Shown here: in pieces, positions 18,388 through 29,300 of the stretch
Layout of the letters: every line of letters starts with the position of its first letter
How positions within the stretch are numbered: the stretch's first letter is position 1
DNA from: Arthrobacter sp. Marseille-P9274
GTDB taxonomy: Bacteria > Actinomycetota > Actinomycetes > Actinomycetales > Micrococcaceae
Reading direction: 5' to 3'
NCBI RefSeq assembly: GCF_946892675.1
Contig: NZ_CAMPOV010000001.1
Span: 2,640,033-2,704,032 of the forward strand
Length of the DNA stretch: 64,000 bases
Translations under genes and position numbers: made by a program
The notes under the pieces: generated by a model
What the model saw: only the letters and a program-made list of their open reading frames with translations
What the model was told of the DNA's origin: nothing
Databases searched by the model: none

Positions 18388-18406
18388 TAAGTAAGGCTTG
18401 CCTATG
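18388..18406 (+). promoter_or_regulatory. IdeR/DtxR-type iron box in the siderophore operon promoter
   Basis: TAAGTAAGGCTTGCCTATG is a 19-bp imperfect palindrome matching the DtxR/IdeR consensus (TTAGGTTAGGCTAACCTAA) at its core GTAAGGCTTGCCTA. It lies 35 bp upstream of desA. A hairpin (AAATCCGG/CCGGATTT, 18326-18349) lies just upstream. Iron-replete repression of the operon is inferred. The remaining gap to 18145 shows nothing else clear. Confidence 0.8.
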
Positions 18407-18440
18407 TTCTGACCGGCTCGGCCTACAAGGAGTCCTCCCC

Positions 18441-19970
18441 ATGACCCTCTCGCCCCAACTCGACGACCTAAGGTTCGGCTCCGCCGTCGGACTTGCCCCG
18501 GAACCGGGCGGGCAGCTGCTCAATCCGCGGAACGCGGAACGGTATGCAGCGGACGTGCTGCAGGCCGTCAACGCCGTGGCGGCCAAGATCGCGGCGACGG
18601 GCAAACCATTCACCGGCATGTCCTCTGCACAGCTGCGTCCCGCCGTCGACGCGATCGATCTGGACCGCCCCCTGTGCGAGACGGCCGCGGCCTTGGAGGA
18701 ACTCGAAACCGTCTACCTGCGCGACGCGGTCTACTTCCACGACACCAAGTACGCCGCCCATCTGAACTGCCCGGTGGTGATCCCCGCGCTGGTGGCCGAG
18801 GCGGTGCTCTCCGCGGTCAATTCTTCGCTGGACACCTGGGACCAGAGTGCGGGCGCCACGCTCATCGAGCGCCGGCTGGTCAGCTGGACGGCGGAAAGGC
18901 TGGGGCTCGGCCCTGCGGCCGACGGCGTCTTCACCAGCGGCGGCACGCAGTCCAACCTCCAGGCGCTGCTGCTGGCCCGCAACCACGCGGTCGAACAGCG
19001 GCACGGGGTGGACGGCGGCCTGCGGTTGCCGCAAGCCCTCGCCCCGCTGCGGATCTTCGCCTCCCGCGCCTGCCACTTCAGCATCGCCAAGTCCGCCGCG
19101 CTGCTGGGGTTGGGGTACGACGCCGTGATTCCCGTCGAGTGCGACCGTCACCGCAGGATGGATCCGGACGCGCTGCGCACGGCCCTCGCGGACAGCCGGG
19201 CCCGCGGCGAGCACCCCATGGCGGTGGTGGCCACCGCGGGCACCACCGACTTCGGCAGCATCGATCCGCTGGGGCCGGTGGCTCGGCTGGCGCGCGAGGC
19301 CGGCAGCTGGCTGCACGTGGACGCGGCGTACGGCGGCGGCCTGCTGGCATCGCTGCGCTACCGGCACCTGCTGGACGGCATTGCCGCCGCAGACTCCGTC
19401 ACCGTGGACTTCCACAAGACGTTCTTCCAGCCGGTCAGCTCCAGCGCCGTGCTGGTCCGGGACGGCTCGATGCTGCGCCACGTCACGTTCCATGCCGACT
19501 ACCTGAACCCGGCGAGCGCGGCCGGCGAGCAGATTCCCAACCAGGTGGACAAGAGCCTGCAGACCACCCGGCGGTTCGACGCCCTCAAACTGTGGCTGAC
19601 GCTGCGCATGATGGGTGCGGATGCGATCGGCACGCTGCTCGACACGGCGATCGACCTGACCTTCCGGACCGCACGGCTGCTGGAAGCGGACCCGGATTTC
19701 GAACTGGCCGCTCCCCCGCAGCTGAGCACCATCGTCTTCCGCTACCGTCCCGCGGGCGTCGGCCAGGACTGCGCCGACAACCTCAACCGCCATATTCGGC
19801 GCGCGCTCTTCGCCTCTGGCGATGCGGTGGTCGCCGGAACCACTGTGGACGGCCGGCACTTCCTGAAACTCACGCTCCTCAACGCCGAGACCACCCTGGC
19901 CGACCTGGCCGGGATCCTGGAGCTCGTCAGCCGCACCGGCGATGCCTGGTTGAACGGAGGCGAAGCATGA
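18441..19970 (+). CDS. desA: PLP-dependent decarboxylase of siderophore synthesis (DesA-like)
   Basis: A 509-residue group II PLP decarboxylase that should make the diamine (cadaverine from lysine, or putrescine) for a hydroxamate siderophore. TSGGTQSNL (about 168-176) and [10 protein letters not shown] are family motifs, and Lys326 in DFHKTFF is the PLP Schiff-base lysine. The ATG follows AAGGAG by eight bases. It is first of four genes joined by ATGA overlaps, as in the desferrioxamine desABCD operon, and lies behind an iron box. The exact amine is inferred from the operon type. Confidence 0.9.
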   Translation: MTLSPQLDDLRFGSAVGLAPEPGGQLLNPRNAERYAADVLQAVNAVAAKIAATGKPFTGMSSAQLRPAVDAIDLDRPLCETAAALEELETVYLRDAVYFHDTKYAAHLNCPVVIPALVAEAVLSAVNSSLDTWDQSAGATLIERRLVSWTAERLGLGPAADGVFTSGGTQSNLQALLLARNHAVEQRHGVDGGLRLPQALAPLRIFASRACHFSIAKSAALLGLGYDAVIPVECDRHRRMDPDALRTALADSRARGEHPMAVVATAGTTDFGSIDPLGPVARLAREAGSWLHVDAAYGGGLLASLRYRHLLDGIAAADSVTVDFHKTFFQPVSSSAVLVRDGSMLRHVTFHADYLNPASAAGEQIPNQVDKSLQTTRRFDALKLWLTLRMMGADAIGTLLDTAIDLTFRTARLLEADPDFELAAPPQLSTIVFRYRPAGVGQDCADNLNRHIRRALFASGDAVVAGTTVDGRHFLKLTLLNAETTLADLAGILELVSRTGDAWLNGGEA

Positions 19971-21307
19971 GCACCCGAGTCCACGATTACCTCGCGATCG
20001 GCGCCGGGCCGTTCAACCTGGGGCTGGCGGCCCTGGCCGAACCCATCGCGGAGCTCGACGGCCTCGTCCTCGAGTCCCGCCCCGGGTTCGACTGGCATCC
20101 CGGCATGATGCTCGAGGGCTCGCACCTGCAGGTCCCGTTCATGGCGGACCTCGTCACGATGGCGGATCCGACCTCGCCGTACTCCTTCCTGAACTACCTG
20201 AAGCAGGCCGACCGGCTGTACCGCTTCTACATCCGCGAGGACTTCTACCCGCTCCGCGCCGAGTTCAACGCCTACTGCCAGTGGGTCGCCGGCCGGCTGC
20301 CGAACGTGCTGTTCGGCGAACACGTGACCGGCATCGACTACAGCAGCGGCCTCTACCGCGTGCGCTCCCGGAACCGCAGCGGGGAGACCGTGCGCAGCGC
20401 CCGCCGGCTCGTGCTCGGCACCGGCACCGTGCCCTACGTACCGACTGCCTGCCGGGACATTGTCGGCGCCGGCGGGGCCGCCCTGCATAACTCCGGGTAT
20501 CTGGCGCGGAAGGCCGAGCTGCAGGCCAGCCCCAGCATCACGATCGTGGGCAGCGGCCAGAGCGCCGCGGAGATCTACTACGAACTGCTCCAGGACATCG
20601 ATGCCCACGGCTACGAACTCAACTGGGTCACCCGCTCCGGCCGGTACTTCCCGCTGGAATACACCAAGCTGACCCTTGAACTGACCTCGCCCGAGTACGT
20701 GGACTACTTCCACGCCCTCCCCGGCGGCACCCGGCAGCAGCTCAATGCGGAGCAGAAGAACCTCTATAAGGGCATCGACGGGACGTTGGTCAATGCGATC
20801 TACGACCTGCTCTACGCGAAGAGCCTCGCCGGCCCGGTCCGCACCCGGCTGCTGCCGGGCTCCGCCGTGACCGGCGCCTCCTATGACCCGGCCTCCGGCC
20901 TCCACCGGCTGGAACTGCACCACGGCGAACAGGACCGCCGCCACCGCCTGGACAGCGCCGCCGTCGTGCTCGCCACCGGCTATCAGTACCGCGAACCGGA
21001 CTTCCTCGCCGGCATCGGCCACCGCATCCGCCGCGGGCCGGACGGACGGTTCGACGTCTCCCGCAACTACAGCATCGGCACCGAGCCGGCCGAAATCTTC
21101 GTGCAGAACGCCGAGCTGCACACCCACGGCTTCGTGACGCCGGACCTGGGGATGGCCGCCTACCGGAATTCCTGCATCATCCGCGACATGCTCGGCTGGG
21201 AGTACTACCCCGTGGAGCGGCGCATCGCCTTCCAGGAGTTCGGAGCGCCGCCGCCGGGCGCGGCAGGTCCGGTTCCGGTTCCCGCGGGCGCGGAGGCCGT
21301 CCGATGA
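19967..21307 (+). CDS. desB: Lysine/ornithine N-monooxygenase (DesB-like)
   Basis: A 446-residue flavin-dependent N-hydroxylase acting on the diamine from Des[18 protein letters not shown] near residue 10-26 is the FAD site, [14 protein letters not shown] near 190 is the NADPH site, and ATGYQY near 330 is the ATGY substrate-region motif of this family. It starts inside the stop codon of desA (ATGA overlap), showing translational coupling. Product release feeds the acyltransferase encoded next. Confidence 0.93.
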   Translation: MSTRVHDYLAIGAGPFNLGLAALAEPIAELDGLVLESRPGFDWHPGMMLEGSHLQVPFMADLVTMADPTSPYSFLNYLKQADRLYRFYIREDFYPLRAEFNAYCQWVAGRLPNVLFGEHVTGIDYSSGLYRVRSRNRSGETVRSARRLVLGTGTVPYVPTACRDIVGAGGAALHNSGYLARKAELQASPSITIVGSGQSAAEIYYELLQDIDAHGYELNWVTRSGRYFPLEYTKLTLELTSPEYVDYFHALPGGTRQQLNAEQKNLYKGIDGTLVNAIYDLLYAKSLAGPVRTRLLPGSAVTGASYDPASGLHRLELHHGEQDRRHRLDSAAVVLATGYQYREPDFLAGIGHRIRRGPDGRFDVSRNYSIGTEPAEIFVQNAELHTHGFVTPDLGMAAYRNSCIIRDMLGWEYYPVERRIAFQEFGAPPPGAAGPVPVPAGAEAVR

Positions 21308-21897
21308 GCGCGCCGCCGACGTTCCGCTTCGTGCCGGCGGACCCCCAACTCCATGGCGAGCTGCTCCACGGCTGGGTCACGCGCGACTACGCCCGCTTTT
21401 GGGGCATGCTCGAGGCCTCCCCCGACGACGTCCGAGGCGAGCTCGCCGGCATCGCCGCCAACCCGCACCATGAGGCCTGGCTGGGGTACGACGGCGGCGT
21501 TCCCGCCTTTCTGATGGAGCGGTACCTGCCGCAGCATTCGCCCTTGGCCGGGTTCTATCCGGCGGCGGAGGGCGACATCGGGATGCACCTGCTGGTGGGG
21601 CCACCGGACGCACCCCGGGCGGGGTACACCACGGCGGTCTTCCGCAGCGTGCTGGAATTCCTTTTCTCCTCCCCCACCGTCCGCCGGATCGTCGTCGAGC
21701 CGGACGTCCGCAACACCAAGATCCTGGCCCTGAACCGGCGCCTGGGCTTCGTCCGGCAGAACCGCATCCGGCTGCCGGACAAGGAGGCCTGGCTGAGCTT
21801 CTGCAGCCGTGAGGACTTCGCCCGCGCCAGCCTCTCCCTCTCCGTCCCGACTTCAGCCCGAACTTCCACCCGCACGCCCGAAGGAGCCACCCCATGA
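21304..21897 (+). CDS. desC: GNAT-type hydroxamate acyltransferase (DesC-like)
   Basis: A 197-residue acyltransferase of the siderophore IucB/DesC type that acylates the N-hydroxydiamine with acetyl- or succinyl-CoA. The C-terminal core [24 protein letters not shown] contains the usual GNAT acceptor and CoA-loop residues. It overlaps desB by four bases and desD by four bases. The last 20 residues (Ser/Thr-rich) look unstructured. Confidence 0.9.
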   Translation: MSAPPTFRFVPADPQLHGELLHGWVTRDYARFWGMLEASPDDVRGELAGIAANPHHEAWLGYDGGVPAFLMERYLPQHSPLAGFYPAAEGDIGMHLLVGPPDAPRAGYTTAVFRSVLEFLFSSPTVRRIVVEPDVRNTKILALNRRLGFVRQNRIRLPDKEAWLSFCSREDFARASLSLSVPTSARTSTRTPEGATP

Positions 21898-23738
21898 CCG
21901 CCACAGCACTCCCCGACAGCATGACGCCCGGCCGCCCGGCCATGCCGGACCCCGCCCACCTGCGGGCCGATGCCTGGGCCGCCGCCAACCGCCGGCTGGT
22001 CCGCAAGGCGATCGCCGAGTTCTCGCACGAGCGCCTCCTGCACCCCGAGCCCTTGGGCGGCGGCGCCTACCGGCTCGCCTCCGACGACGGCACGTCGGTC
22101 TACCACTTCGCCGCCGACCGGCTGGAACTGGACCACTGGAGCATTCCCGCCGCCAGCATCCACCGGGTGCGCCAAGGCAGGGAACTAGCGCCGGACGCGC
22201 TGGACTTCATCCTGGAGTTCCGGCGCGCCCTGGGCATCGGCGAGGACATGCTGCCGGTGTACCTCGAGGAAATCAGCAGCACGCTGGCCGGGCACGCCTA
22301 CAAGCTCACGGCCCAGGACCCCGGCGCGCCCCGGCTCGCCGCAGGATCCAGCGCCGGCCAGGACCCGGCGTCGGACTTCCAGGAGATCGAACGGAGCATG
22401 TCGGAGGGACATCCCTGCTTCGTGGCGAACAACGGCCGGCTGGGCTTCGGGCTCACCGACTACCTTGCCTATGCGCCGGAAACCGGCCAGCCGGTGCGGC
22501 TGGTCTGGATCGCCGTCCACCGCGACCACGCCGCGTTCAGCGCGCTGCCCGGGCTCGGCCTCCGCGAACATCTGGCCGCTGAACTGGGCAGCGGCATGCT
22601 GGCCGCCTTCGAAGCGGAGCTGGAAGCCCGCGGCCTGCTGCCGGAGGACTACCTGATGATGCCGGTGCATCCGTGGCAATGGGAGAACAAGCTGGCGGTG
22701 ACCTTCGCCGCGGAGATCGCCCAGTCCCGGATCGTCCTGCTCGGCGAAGGGACGGAGAGCTACCAGGCCCAGCAGTCGATCCGCACCTTCTTCAACCGGA
22801 CCGCGCCGCACAAGGGCTACGTGAAGACGGCGCTGTCCGTGCTCAACATGGGATTCATGCGGGGGCTCTCGGCGGAGTACATGGCCGCGACGCCGGCGAT
22901 CAACCAGTGGCTGCACGAGCTGGTCTCGGCCGATCCGACGCTGCGGCGGCACGGCTTCAGCATTCTCCGCGAAACTGCGGCGATCGGCTACCGGAACCGG
23001 TACTACGAAGAGGGCGCACCGAGCGGTTCGGGCCACCGCAAGATGCTCGCCGCGCTGTGGCGGGAGAGTCCGCTGCCGCAGCTCAAGCCGGGGCAGCAGC
23101 TGGCTACCATGGCTTCCCTGCTGCACCTTGACGGCTCAGGGCGCCCGCTGGTGTCGGAATACATCCGGCGGTCAGGGCTGCCCGCCGCTGAATGGCTGCG
23201 GCGGTACCTGGAGGCCTACCTGGTGCCGCTGCTGCACTGCTTCTACCGGTACCAGCTCGTGAGCATGCCGCACGGCGAGAACATCATCCTCGTGCTTGAG
23301 GACGGCGTCCCGGTGCGGGCCATCCTGAAGGACATCGGCGAAGAGGTCGTGCTCATGGCAGACACCGTCCGGCTGCCGGACGAGGCCGCCCGCGTCCGCG
23401 TCAACGTGCCGGAGCAGGACAAGCTGCTGTCCATCTTCACCGACGTCTTCGACTGCTTCTTCCGCTTTCTCGCCGCCATCCTGGACGACGACGGGCAGTT
23501 GGAGGAGACCGCCTTCTGGCGCACGGTCGCCGCGACCGTGGCGGCCTACCAGGCGGGGCATGAGGACCTGCGGGCGGAGTTCGCCAAGTACGACCTCTTT
23601 GCCCCGGAGTTCGCACTCTCGTGCCTGAACCGCCTGCAGCTGCGCAACAACCGGCAGATGCTGGACCTCGCCGATCCCTCCGGCAGCCTGCAGTTCGCCG
23701 GAACACTGGCCAATCCGCTGGCCAGGTTCCGGCCCTGA
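21894..23738 (+). CDS. desD: NRPS-independent siderophore synthetase, IucA/IucC family (DesD-like)
   Basis: A 614-residue NIS synthetase, which joins and cyclises the N-hydroxy-N-acyl diamine units using ATP. Family segments include HPWQWENKL, a KTALSVLNMGFMRGLS stretch (ATP site) and HGENIILVLEDGVPVRAILKD. Usual length for the family is about 590-620. It closes the operon. No siderophore exporter, uptake or ferric-siderophore reductase gene follows, so those functions must be encoded elsewhere. Confidence 0.94.
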   Translation: MTATALPDSMTPGRPAMPDPAHLRADAWAAANRRLVRKAIAEFSHERLLHPEPLGGGAYRLASDDGTSVYHFAADRLELDHWSIPAASIHRVRQGRELAPDALDFILEFRRALGIGEDMLPVYLEEISSTLAGHAYKLTAQDPGAPRLAAGSSAGQDPASDFQEIERSMSEGHPCFVANNGRLGFGLTDYLAYAPETGQPVRLVWIAVHRDHAAFSALPGLGLREHLAAELGSGMLAAFEAELEARGLLPEDYLMMPVHPWQWENKLAVTFAAEIAQSRIVLLGEGTESYQAQQSIRTFFNRTAPHKGYVKTALSVLNMGFMRGLSAEYMAATPAINQWLHELVSADPTLRRHGFSILRETAAIGYRNRYYEEGAPSGSGHRKMLAALWRESPLPQLKPGQQLATMASLLHLDGSGRPLVSEYIRRSGLPAAEWLRRYLEAYLVPLLHCFYRYQLVSMPHGENIILVLEDGVPVRAILKDIGEEVVLMADTVRLPDEAARVRVNVPEQDKLLSIFTDVFDCFFRFLAAILDDDGQLEETAFWRTVAATVAAYQAGHEDLRAEFAKYDLFAPEFALSCLNRLQLRNNRQMLDLADPSGSLQFAGTLANPLARFRP

Positions 23739-23743
23739 GCCTG

Positions 23744-24013
23744 TCAGTCGCTGGGCGTGGTGTCCGTGGTCAGGCCCCGGTCATCCGAGGTCTGCCGGTC
23801 CTTCTCCTCGGCGGGACCGGCGGCCTCGTCCGGCTCCGGAGCGTCCGTACCCGTGCCCGCGGTCTCCGGGGCCGCTTCCGGAGTCTCCTCCGGTTCAAAG
23901 GTCGAGTCAGCCCCACCTGCGCCCACTCCGACGCCGTTCCGGGTATTGGGGATGGTGCCTTCCGGGCCGGTTTTGCCGTCGGCGCGGGACTGGGAACCGT
24001 TGTCTTCGCTCAT
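23744..24013 (-). CDS. Acidic disordered protein with conserved DDRGLTT C-terminus (copy 1)
   Basis: An 89-residue acidic protein rich in Gly, Glu, Pro and Asp, predicted to be disordered, with no known domain. Its last 25 residues (AEEKDRQTSDDRGLTTDTTP) match the end of the protein at 24684-25034 (AEELDRETPDDRGLTTETSS), so the two are paralogues. AAGGAG lies six bases before the ATG. It converges on desD with only five bases between the stop codons. Function unknown. Confidence 0.75.
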   Translation of the reverse strand: MSEDNGSQSRADGKTGPEGTIPNTRNGVGVGAGGADSTFEPEETPEAAPETAGTGTDAPEPDEAAGPAEEKDRQTSDDRGLTTDTTPSD

Positions 24014-24137
24014 GGCCGTCTCCTTGGGTCGGCGGGTGCAGAATGCGGCCCGGGGGCCGTAGACTCCACGCTAACAGCGGAACCGCACGTTGGTCAGCAG
24101 GCTTACCTGATCCGCTGGACAGAAGGGAAACCGTGCC

Positions 24138-24587
24138 ATGGCAGACCAAACCCCAACCAACCGACCGGCCGAACGCGCAAGGACCGCGAGCCGCACCGCG
24201 ATGATCTGGGTCTTCACGATCGCGGCCCTCCTCCTGCTCGTCCTCTTAATCATCTTCATCCTGCAGAACCAGGACGCCGTCCTGGTCCGCTACTTCGGGC
24301 TGGAGGGGCAGTTGCCCTTGGGTGTCGCCCTGCTCATCGCCGCCGTCGCGGGCGGCCTGCTGGTCGCGATCTCCGGCATCGCCCGGGTGACCGCGCTGCG
24401 GATCAAGGCCCGCCGCACGGGGAAGCGGCACAACGGACGCCCGGCCCCCGGCGCGGCCGACCCGGACGCGACCGAGGCACCGGTTTCGGAACCGCGCCGT
24501 CTTGACGCGGGAGCCGGCGATGCCGGCTCACCCGAAGCCGCCGCAGAGCCGCCGGCCGGAAGTCGGGACCGCTTCCCGGAGGGGTAG
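24138..24587 (+). CDS. LapA-domain (DUF1049) membrane protein
   Basis: A 149-residue protein with two transmembrane helices (about 21-42 and 60-82) around the LapA/DUF1049 core FILQNQDAVLVRYFGLEGQLPLGVALL. A basic stretch and an acidic, proline-rich cytoplasmic tail of about 60 residues follow. In other bacteria LapA-domain proteins act in envelope or LPS assembly; no role is established in actinobacteria. It lies between the two paralogous disordered-protein genes on the opposite strand. Confidence 0.85.
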   Translation: MADQTPTNRPAERARTASRTAMIWVFTIAALLLLVLLIIFILQNQDAVLVRYFGLEGQLPLGVALLIAAVAGGLLVAISGIARVTALRIKARRTGKRHNGRPAPGAADPDATEAPVSEPRRLDAGAGDAGSPEAAAEPPAGSRDRFPEG

Positions 24588-24683
24588 CCGGACGCCCGGG
24601 GAGTTCACCGGGACAGGGATTGCCGGCACATTCCGGCGGCCCGCAGCTGTTGCCCTCGAGCGGCTGCTATCTGCTCGCGGCTG

Positions 24684-25034
24684 TTAACCGCTGGAGGACG
24701 TCTCCGTGGTTAGGCCCCGGTCGTCCGGAGTCTCCCGGTCCAGTTCCTCGGCCGGCCCCGGGGTCACGCCCGGTTCCGGGAACGCGGTGTGCTCCGGGCT
24801 GGCCAGCGGGTCGTCGGCGGAGGCGACCTCGGGTGCACCGAGGTCGGGCGACTGTTCCTCGTACGCCACCGGCTCGGGCCCCGGGTAGGGCGCCTCGGCC
24901 GCCTGTTCTCCGCTGCCCTCATGGTCCTGCTCCGGCTCAGCCGTCTGCTCCTGCTCCGGCGCCGCCTCCTGCGCCCGCCGGTCCTGGTCGTCCTGCGTCG
25001 GACGGTCCTCTGCTGCTTCCGGTTCCTCGCTCAT
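24684..25034 (-). CDS. Acidic disordered protein with conserved DDRGLTT C-terminus (copy 2)
   Basis: A 116-residue Glu/Gln/Pro-rich protein of strongly negative charge, with no known domain and no signal peptide. Its C-terminus matches that of the 89-residue protein at 23744-24013 over about 20 residues. GAGGAG lies seven bases before the ATG at 25034; an upstream in-frame ATG at 25091 lacks such a site. The shared tail suggests a short linear motif recognised by a common partner. Function unknown. Confidence 0.72.
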   Translation of the reverse strand: MSEEPEAAEDRPTQDDQDRRAQEAAPEQEQTAEPEQDHEGSGEQAAEAPYPGPEPVAYEEQSPDLGAPEVASADDPLASPEHTAFPEPGVTPGPAEELDRETPDDRGLTTETSSSG

Positions 25035-25150
25035 CGAGTGCTCCTCGCCTTGGCGCTGCATTGCGCACGGCATCGGCCGCGCACAGCCCACGCTAACCGG
25101 CCCGGCGGTACCGGTAAAGGGAGCATGAGCGCCGGGCGGCGGAACGTCAG

Positions 25151-25156
25151 TAGGCT
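25151..25156 (+). promoter_or_regulatory. -10 element for a leaderless glgC-like transcript
   Basis: TAGGCT ends six bases before the ATG of the glgC-like gene, so transcription should start at or next to the A of the start codon. Confidence 0.5.
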
Positions 25157-25162
25157 AGAGGA

Positions 25163-26329
25163 ATGAAGCGTCCGACCATTCTTGCAATCATTCTGGCCGG
25201 GGGTGCCGGCAGCAGGCTCGGCGTGCTGACGGACCAGCGGTCGAAACCCGCGATGGCCTTCGGCGGCCACTACCGGCTCATCGACATCCCGCTCTCCAAC
25301 CTCAAGCACAGCCACATTCCCGATGTCTGGATTGTCGAGCAGTACCTGCCGTACTCGCTCAACGACCATATCTCGAACGGCCGGCCCTGGGACCTGGACC
25401 GCACCAGCGGCGGACTGCGCATCCTGCCGCCGTACGAGGGCGCGGAGGGCGAAGGCTTCGCCGAGGGGAATGCGGACGCGCTGCACCGGCAGGCCGCCCT
25501 GATCCGCGAATTCGATCCGGACCTGGTGCTGGTGCTCAGCGCGGACCACCTCTACCGGCTCGACTTCCGCGACGTCGTCGACACGCATCTGGCCGCGGAA
25601 TCCGCGTTGACCATGGTCACCACGACCGTGGACGGCGATGCCTCGCGTTACGGCGTGGTCCAAGCGGAGCATGGGCGCGTCACCGGATTCGACTACAAGC
25701 CGGAGCGGCCCGGATCCAACCTGGTCGCGGCCGAGATTTTCCTGTACGACGCGGACGCCCTGCTGGAGGCGATGGACCGGCTTGCGGAAGCAGAGGGTGG
25801 CCTGAAGGACTACGGCGACAGCCTGATCCCGCATTTCGTCGAGCGGCAGACCGTGGCCGAACACCGGCTGGAGGGCTACTGGCGGGATGTCGGCACGATC
25901 CGCAGCTATTGGGAAGCGCACATGGAGCTGCTCACCGATGACGGCTTCGACCTGCACGATGCCGGCTGGCCCATCCTGACCGCCAGCCCGCAGCTGATGC
26001 CTGCGCGGGTCGCTGCCGGGGCACGGATCGAGGACAGCCTGGTTTCCGCGGGCGCCACCGTCCGCGGCACGGTGGTGCGCAGCGTCATCGGGCCCGGCGC
26101 GGTAGTCGAGGCCGGCGCGTACGTGGCGGAATCGGTGCTCCTGCAGGACGCCAAGGCGCGCAGCGGCGCCAAACTGGTGCGGGTCGTGGCCGACGCTTCT
26201 TCCGAGGCAGAGGCAGGCGCCATGGCGGGCGCTTCCGACGGCGACATCACCGTCCTGGGCAGCGGCGCTTCCGTGCCGCGAAACCAAAAGGTACCGGCCG
26301 GCTCTGAACTGGACCCCGAGGCCCCGTAG
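25163..26329 (+). CDS. GlgC-like ADP-glucose pyrophosphorylase
   Basis: A 388-residue nucleotidyltransferase of the glucose-1-phosphate adenylyltransferase family, making ADP-glucose for glycogen or maltosyl-phosphate synthesis. ILAGGAGSRLG at 10-20 is the nucleotide-binding loop, SKPAMAFGGHYRLIDIPLSN and SADHLYRLD are catalytic, and EGYWRDVGTI precedes a C-terminal left-handed beta-helix of about 120 residues. It departs from the usual GlgC in several positions (for example IPDVWIVEQYLPYSLNDHI), so it may be a paralogue. No other glycogen gene is nearby. The next gene begins directly after it. Confidence 0.85.
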   Translation: MKRPTILAIILAGGAGSRLGVLTDQRSKPAMAFGGHYRLIDIPLSNLKHSHIPDVWIVEQYLPYSLNDHISNGRPWDLDRTSGGLRILPPYEGAEGEGFAEGNADALHRQAALIREFDPDLVLVLSADHLYRLDFRDVVDTHLAAESALTMVTTTVDGDASRYGVVQAEHGRVTGFDYKPERPGSNLVAAEIFLYDADALLEAMDRLAEAEGGLKDYGDSLIPHFVERQTVAEHRLEGYWRDVGTIRSYWEAHMELLTDDGFDLHDAGWPILTASPQLMPARVAAGARIEDSLVSAGATVRGTVVRSVIGPGAVVEAGAYVAESVLLQDAKARSGAKLVRVVADASSEAEAGAMAGASDGDITVLGSGASVPRNQKVPAGSELDPEAP

Positions 26330-26383
26330 TTGTCCTCCACAGCCGCAAGCGCTCAGGGCATCCCGTCGGCCGCGCATGAAAAG

Positions 26384-29300
26384 ATGGAAGGCGTGCCACA
26401 GCTTTCCTTCCCTCAGGTCGACGCCGGCGAAATCATCCGCCACGTCGGCGGGGCTGCCTTTGCCCGGGGAAAGACGTACTCCAGCGGGCGCTCGGTCCAG
26501 GACCTGAGCTGGGACCCGGATACGGGCGTGCTGGCAAGCCGCGTCCAGGGCACGGCGGCGGTGCCTTACCGCTGCCGCATCCGGCTGAAGCAGACCGGCG
26601 CCGGCTACCGGCTCGAGGAAAACTCGTGCAGCTGTCCGGTGGGCTGGGACTGCAAGCATGTCGCGGCCACACTGCTCTTCGCAAACCTCAGCAACCTCCA
26701 GTCCCGGGAGGAGCTCAAGCTGCCGGCACCGGCCGCCTCCCCCGCCGGAGTGCCGCAGTGGCAGCAGGCGCTGGGTCCCCTGCTCGAGCCTGCGGCGGCA
26801 GCTTCCGCACGCACGCCCCGGCTCGCCGGCAAACGGCCCGCCGGAAAGGTTCAGCCGCTGGGCCTGCAGTTCGAGGTGCGTGACCAGACCCTGCAGGCGC
26901 ATCAACGGTGGCGGCCGGGCTCGGGCGTCAGCCACAGCGGCCGGGTGCCCGCCAGCCGCCTGCAGTTAGGCGTCCGTCCGGTCGTCCGGAGCGACAACGG
27001 CCGCTGGGTGCGCAGCAACCTGCGCTGGAACTCGATCAGCTTCAAGACGTACGGGCTGAACCTGGACCCCGAGCAGCACCGCTGGTTCTCGCAGTTCGTG
27101 CCGCTGCACCGCGCCAACGGCCAGCTGCACTTCGGCGAGGACAATGACTGGCTCTACCTGGACGAGTTCAGCAGCCCCCTGCTGTGGCGCCTCCTCGAGG
27201 AGGCCAGGCAGCTGGGGATCGAGCTGATGGGCGCCAAGGCCGACACCAGCCTGGTCATCGGCCGGCATGCGGAACTGCGGCTGGACGCGCGCTCCCCAAA
27301 GGAGGGAACCGGTCTCAACCTCGATCCGGTGCTGTTCATTGACGGCGAGATCCAGCCGCTCCAGGGGGCCGGAGCCATCGGCAACCACGGCGCCTACAGC
27401 TACCAGGCGGAGCTGCGGCAAATCACCCTGGCTCCGGTGGACCGGAAGCTGAGCCGCGCAGAGCAGGAGCTGCTGCAGCGCCCCGCGACCGTGAGCGTGC
27501 CTGCCGAGGACGTCCCGGAATTCCTGGAACGGGTCTACCCCCGGCTGCAGCGTACCATCAGCCTCACCAGCACGGATGCGTCCGTCGAGCTGCCCGAGAT
27601 CGTCCCGCCGCAGCTCGTGCTCACCGCCACGTACGGCAAGTCCAATACCCTGAAGCTCAGATGGGAATTCGAATACCGTTCCGGCGAAGACGCGGTGCGG
27701 AAACCGCTCGATGCTGCCGCGTCGGATGGCGGGTACCGCGACACGGAGACCGAAACCGCGCTGCGCGCCGCGGTCCGCCGGGTCCTGGGCGCCGAACCTG
27801 CGCAGGCGGAAGCAACGCTGCGGGATATGGCCGCCGTCGAGTTCACCCAGGACGCGCTCCCGCGGCTGGAGAAACTGGACGACGTCAGGGTGGACATCGT
27901 CGGCGAGCGCCCGGACTACCGGGAGCTGACCGCCACGCCCGAGCTGACCATCAGCACCGTGGAGACGGAACAGACGGACTGGTTCGACCTCGGCGTCATG
28001 GTCAAGATCGAGGGACGCGAAATTCCCTTCGGCAACATTTTCCGCGCGCTTTCCAAGGGCCAGAAGAAGCTGCTGCTGGTCGACAAGACCTATCTCTCCC
28101 TCGAACAGCCCGTCTTCGACCGGCTCCGCGTCCTTGTCGACGAGGCGATGGCCTTGCAGGACCGGAACAGCGGGGAGCTACAGATCAGCCGCTACCAGGC
28201 CGGCCTCTGGGAGGACCTCGAGGAGCTGGCCGTCGAGACGGAACAGGCCAGGGCCTGGCAGGACTCCGTCAGCGGCCTGCTGCAGCTCTCCTCCGTCGAG
28301 CCAACGGAACTGCCGCGGGGCCTGCACGCCGACCTGCGGCCATACCAGCGCGAGGGCTTCAACTGGCTGGCCTTCCTCTGGCGTTACCGCCTGGGCGGCG
28401 TGCTGGCGGATGACATGGGCCTCGGCAAGACCCTGCAGGCCTTGGCGCTGATCAGCCACGCCAAGGAATCCGCGGACCCGCCTGCTGCCCCGTTCCTGGT
28501 GGTCGCACCCACCTCGGTGGTGCCGAACTGGGCCCACGAAGCCGCTCGCTTCACTCCCGGGCTGAGGGTCGCCGCGGTGGCCGAGACCCAGGCGCGCAGC
28601 CGCCGGCCGCTGGCCGAAACCGCTGCGGAGGCGGACGTCGTCGTTACTTCCTACGCGCTCTTCAGGATCAACGCCCAGGAGTACCAGGCGCAGGAGTGGG
28701 CCGGCCTCATCCTCGACGAAGCCCAGTTCGTCAAGAACCGCACCACGAAGGCGCACCATGCCGCACGCGACCTGAAAACCGGGTTCAAGCTGGCCATCAC
28801 CGGCACACCGATGGAGAACAACCTGATGGAGCTGTGGTCCATCCTCGCGATCGCGGCCCCCGGCCTGTTCCCCTCGGCGCAGAAGTTCGCGGACCACTAC
28901 CAGCGGCCGATTGAACGCTCCGGCAGCGCGGAATTACTGGGCAAACTACGACGACGCATCCGCCCCCTCATGCTGCGCCGCACCAAGGAAGCCGTCGCCA
29001 CGGACCTCCCGCCGAAACAGGAACAGGTGCTGGAGGTGGATCTCAGCCCCAAGCACCGGAAGATCTATGACACGCACCTGCAGCGGGAGCGCCAGAAGAT
29101 CCTGCGGCTGGTCGAGGACATGGACCGGCACCGCTTCACCATCTTCCAGTCGCTGACGCTGCTGCGCATGCTCAGCCTGGATGCCTCGCTGGTCCACGAG
29201 GACTACTCGTCCGTGCCCTCCAGCAAGCTCGATGTGCTCTTCGAACAATTGGAGGACGTACTGGGCGAAGGCCACCGCGCCCTGATCTTCAGCCAGTTCA

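Noticed and set aside
18674-19966. An open frame running upstream of desB through desA
   Set aside because: The upstream part is an Arg/Pro-rich shadow of desA; the FAD-binding N-terminus of DesB begins exactly at ATG 19967.
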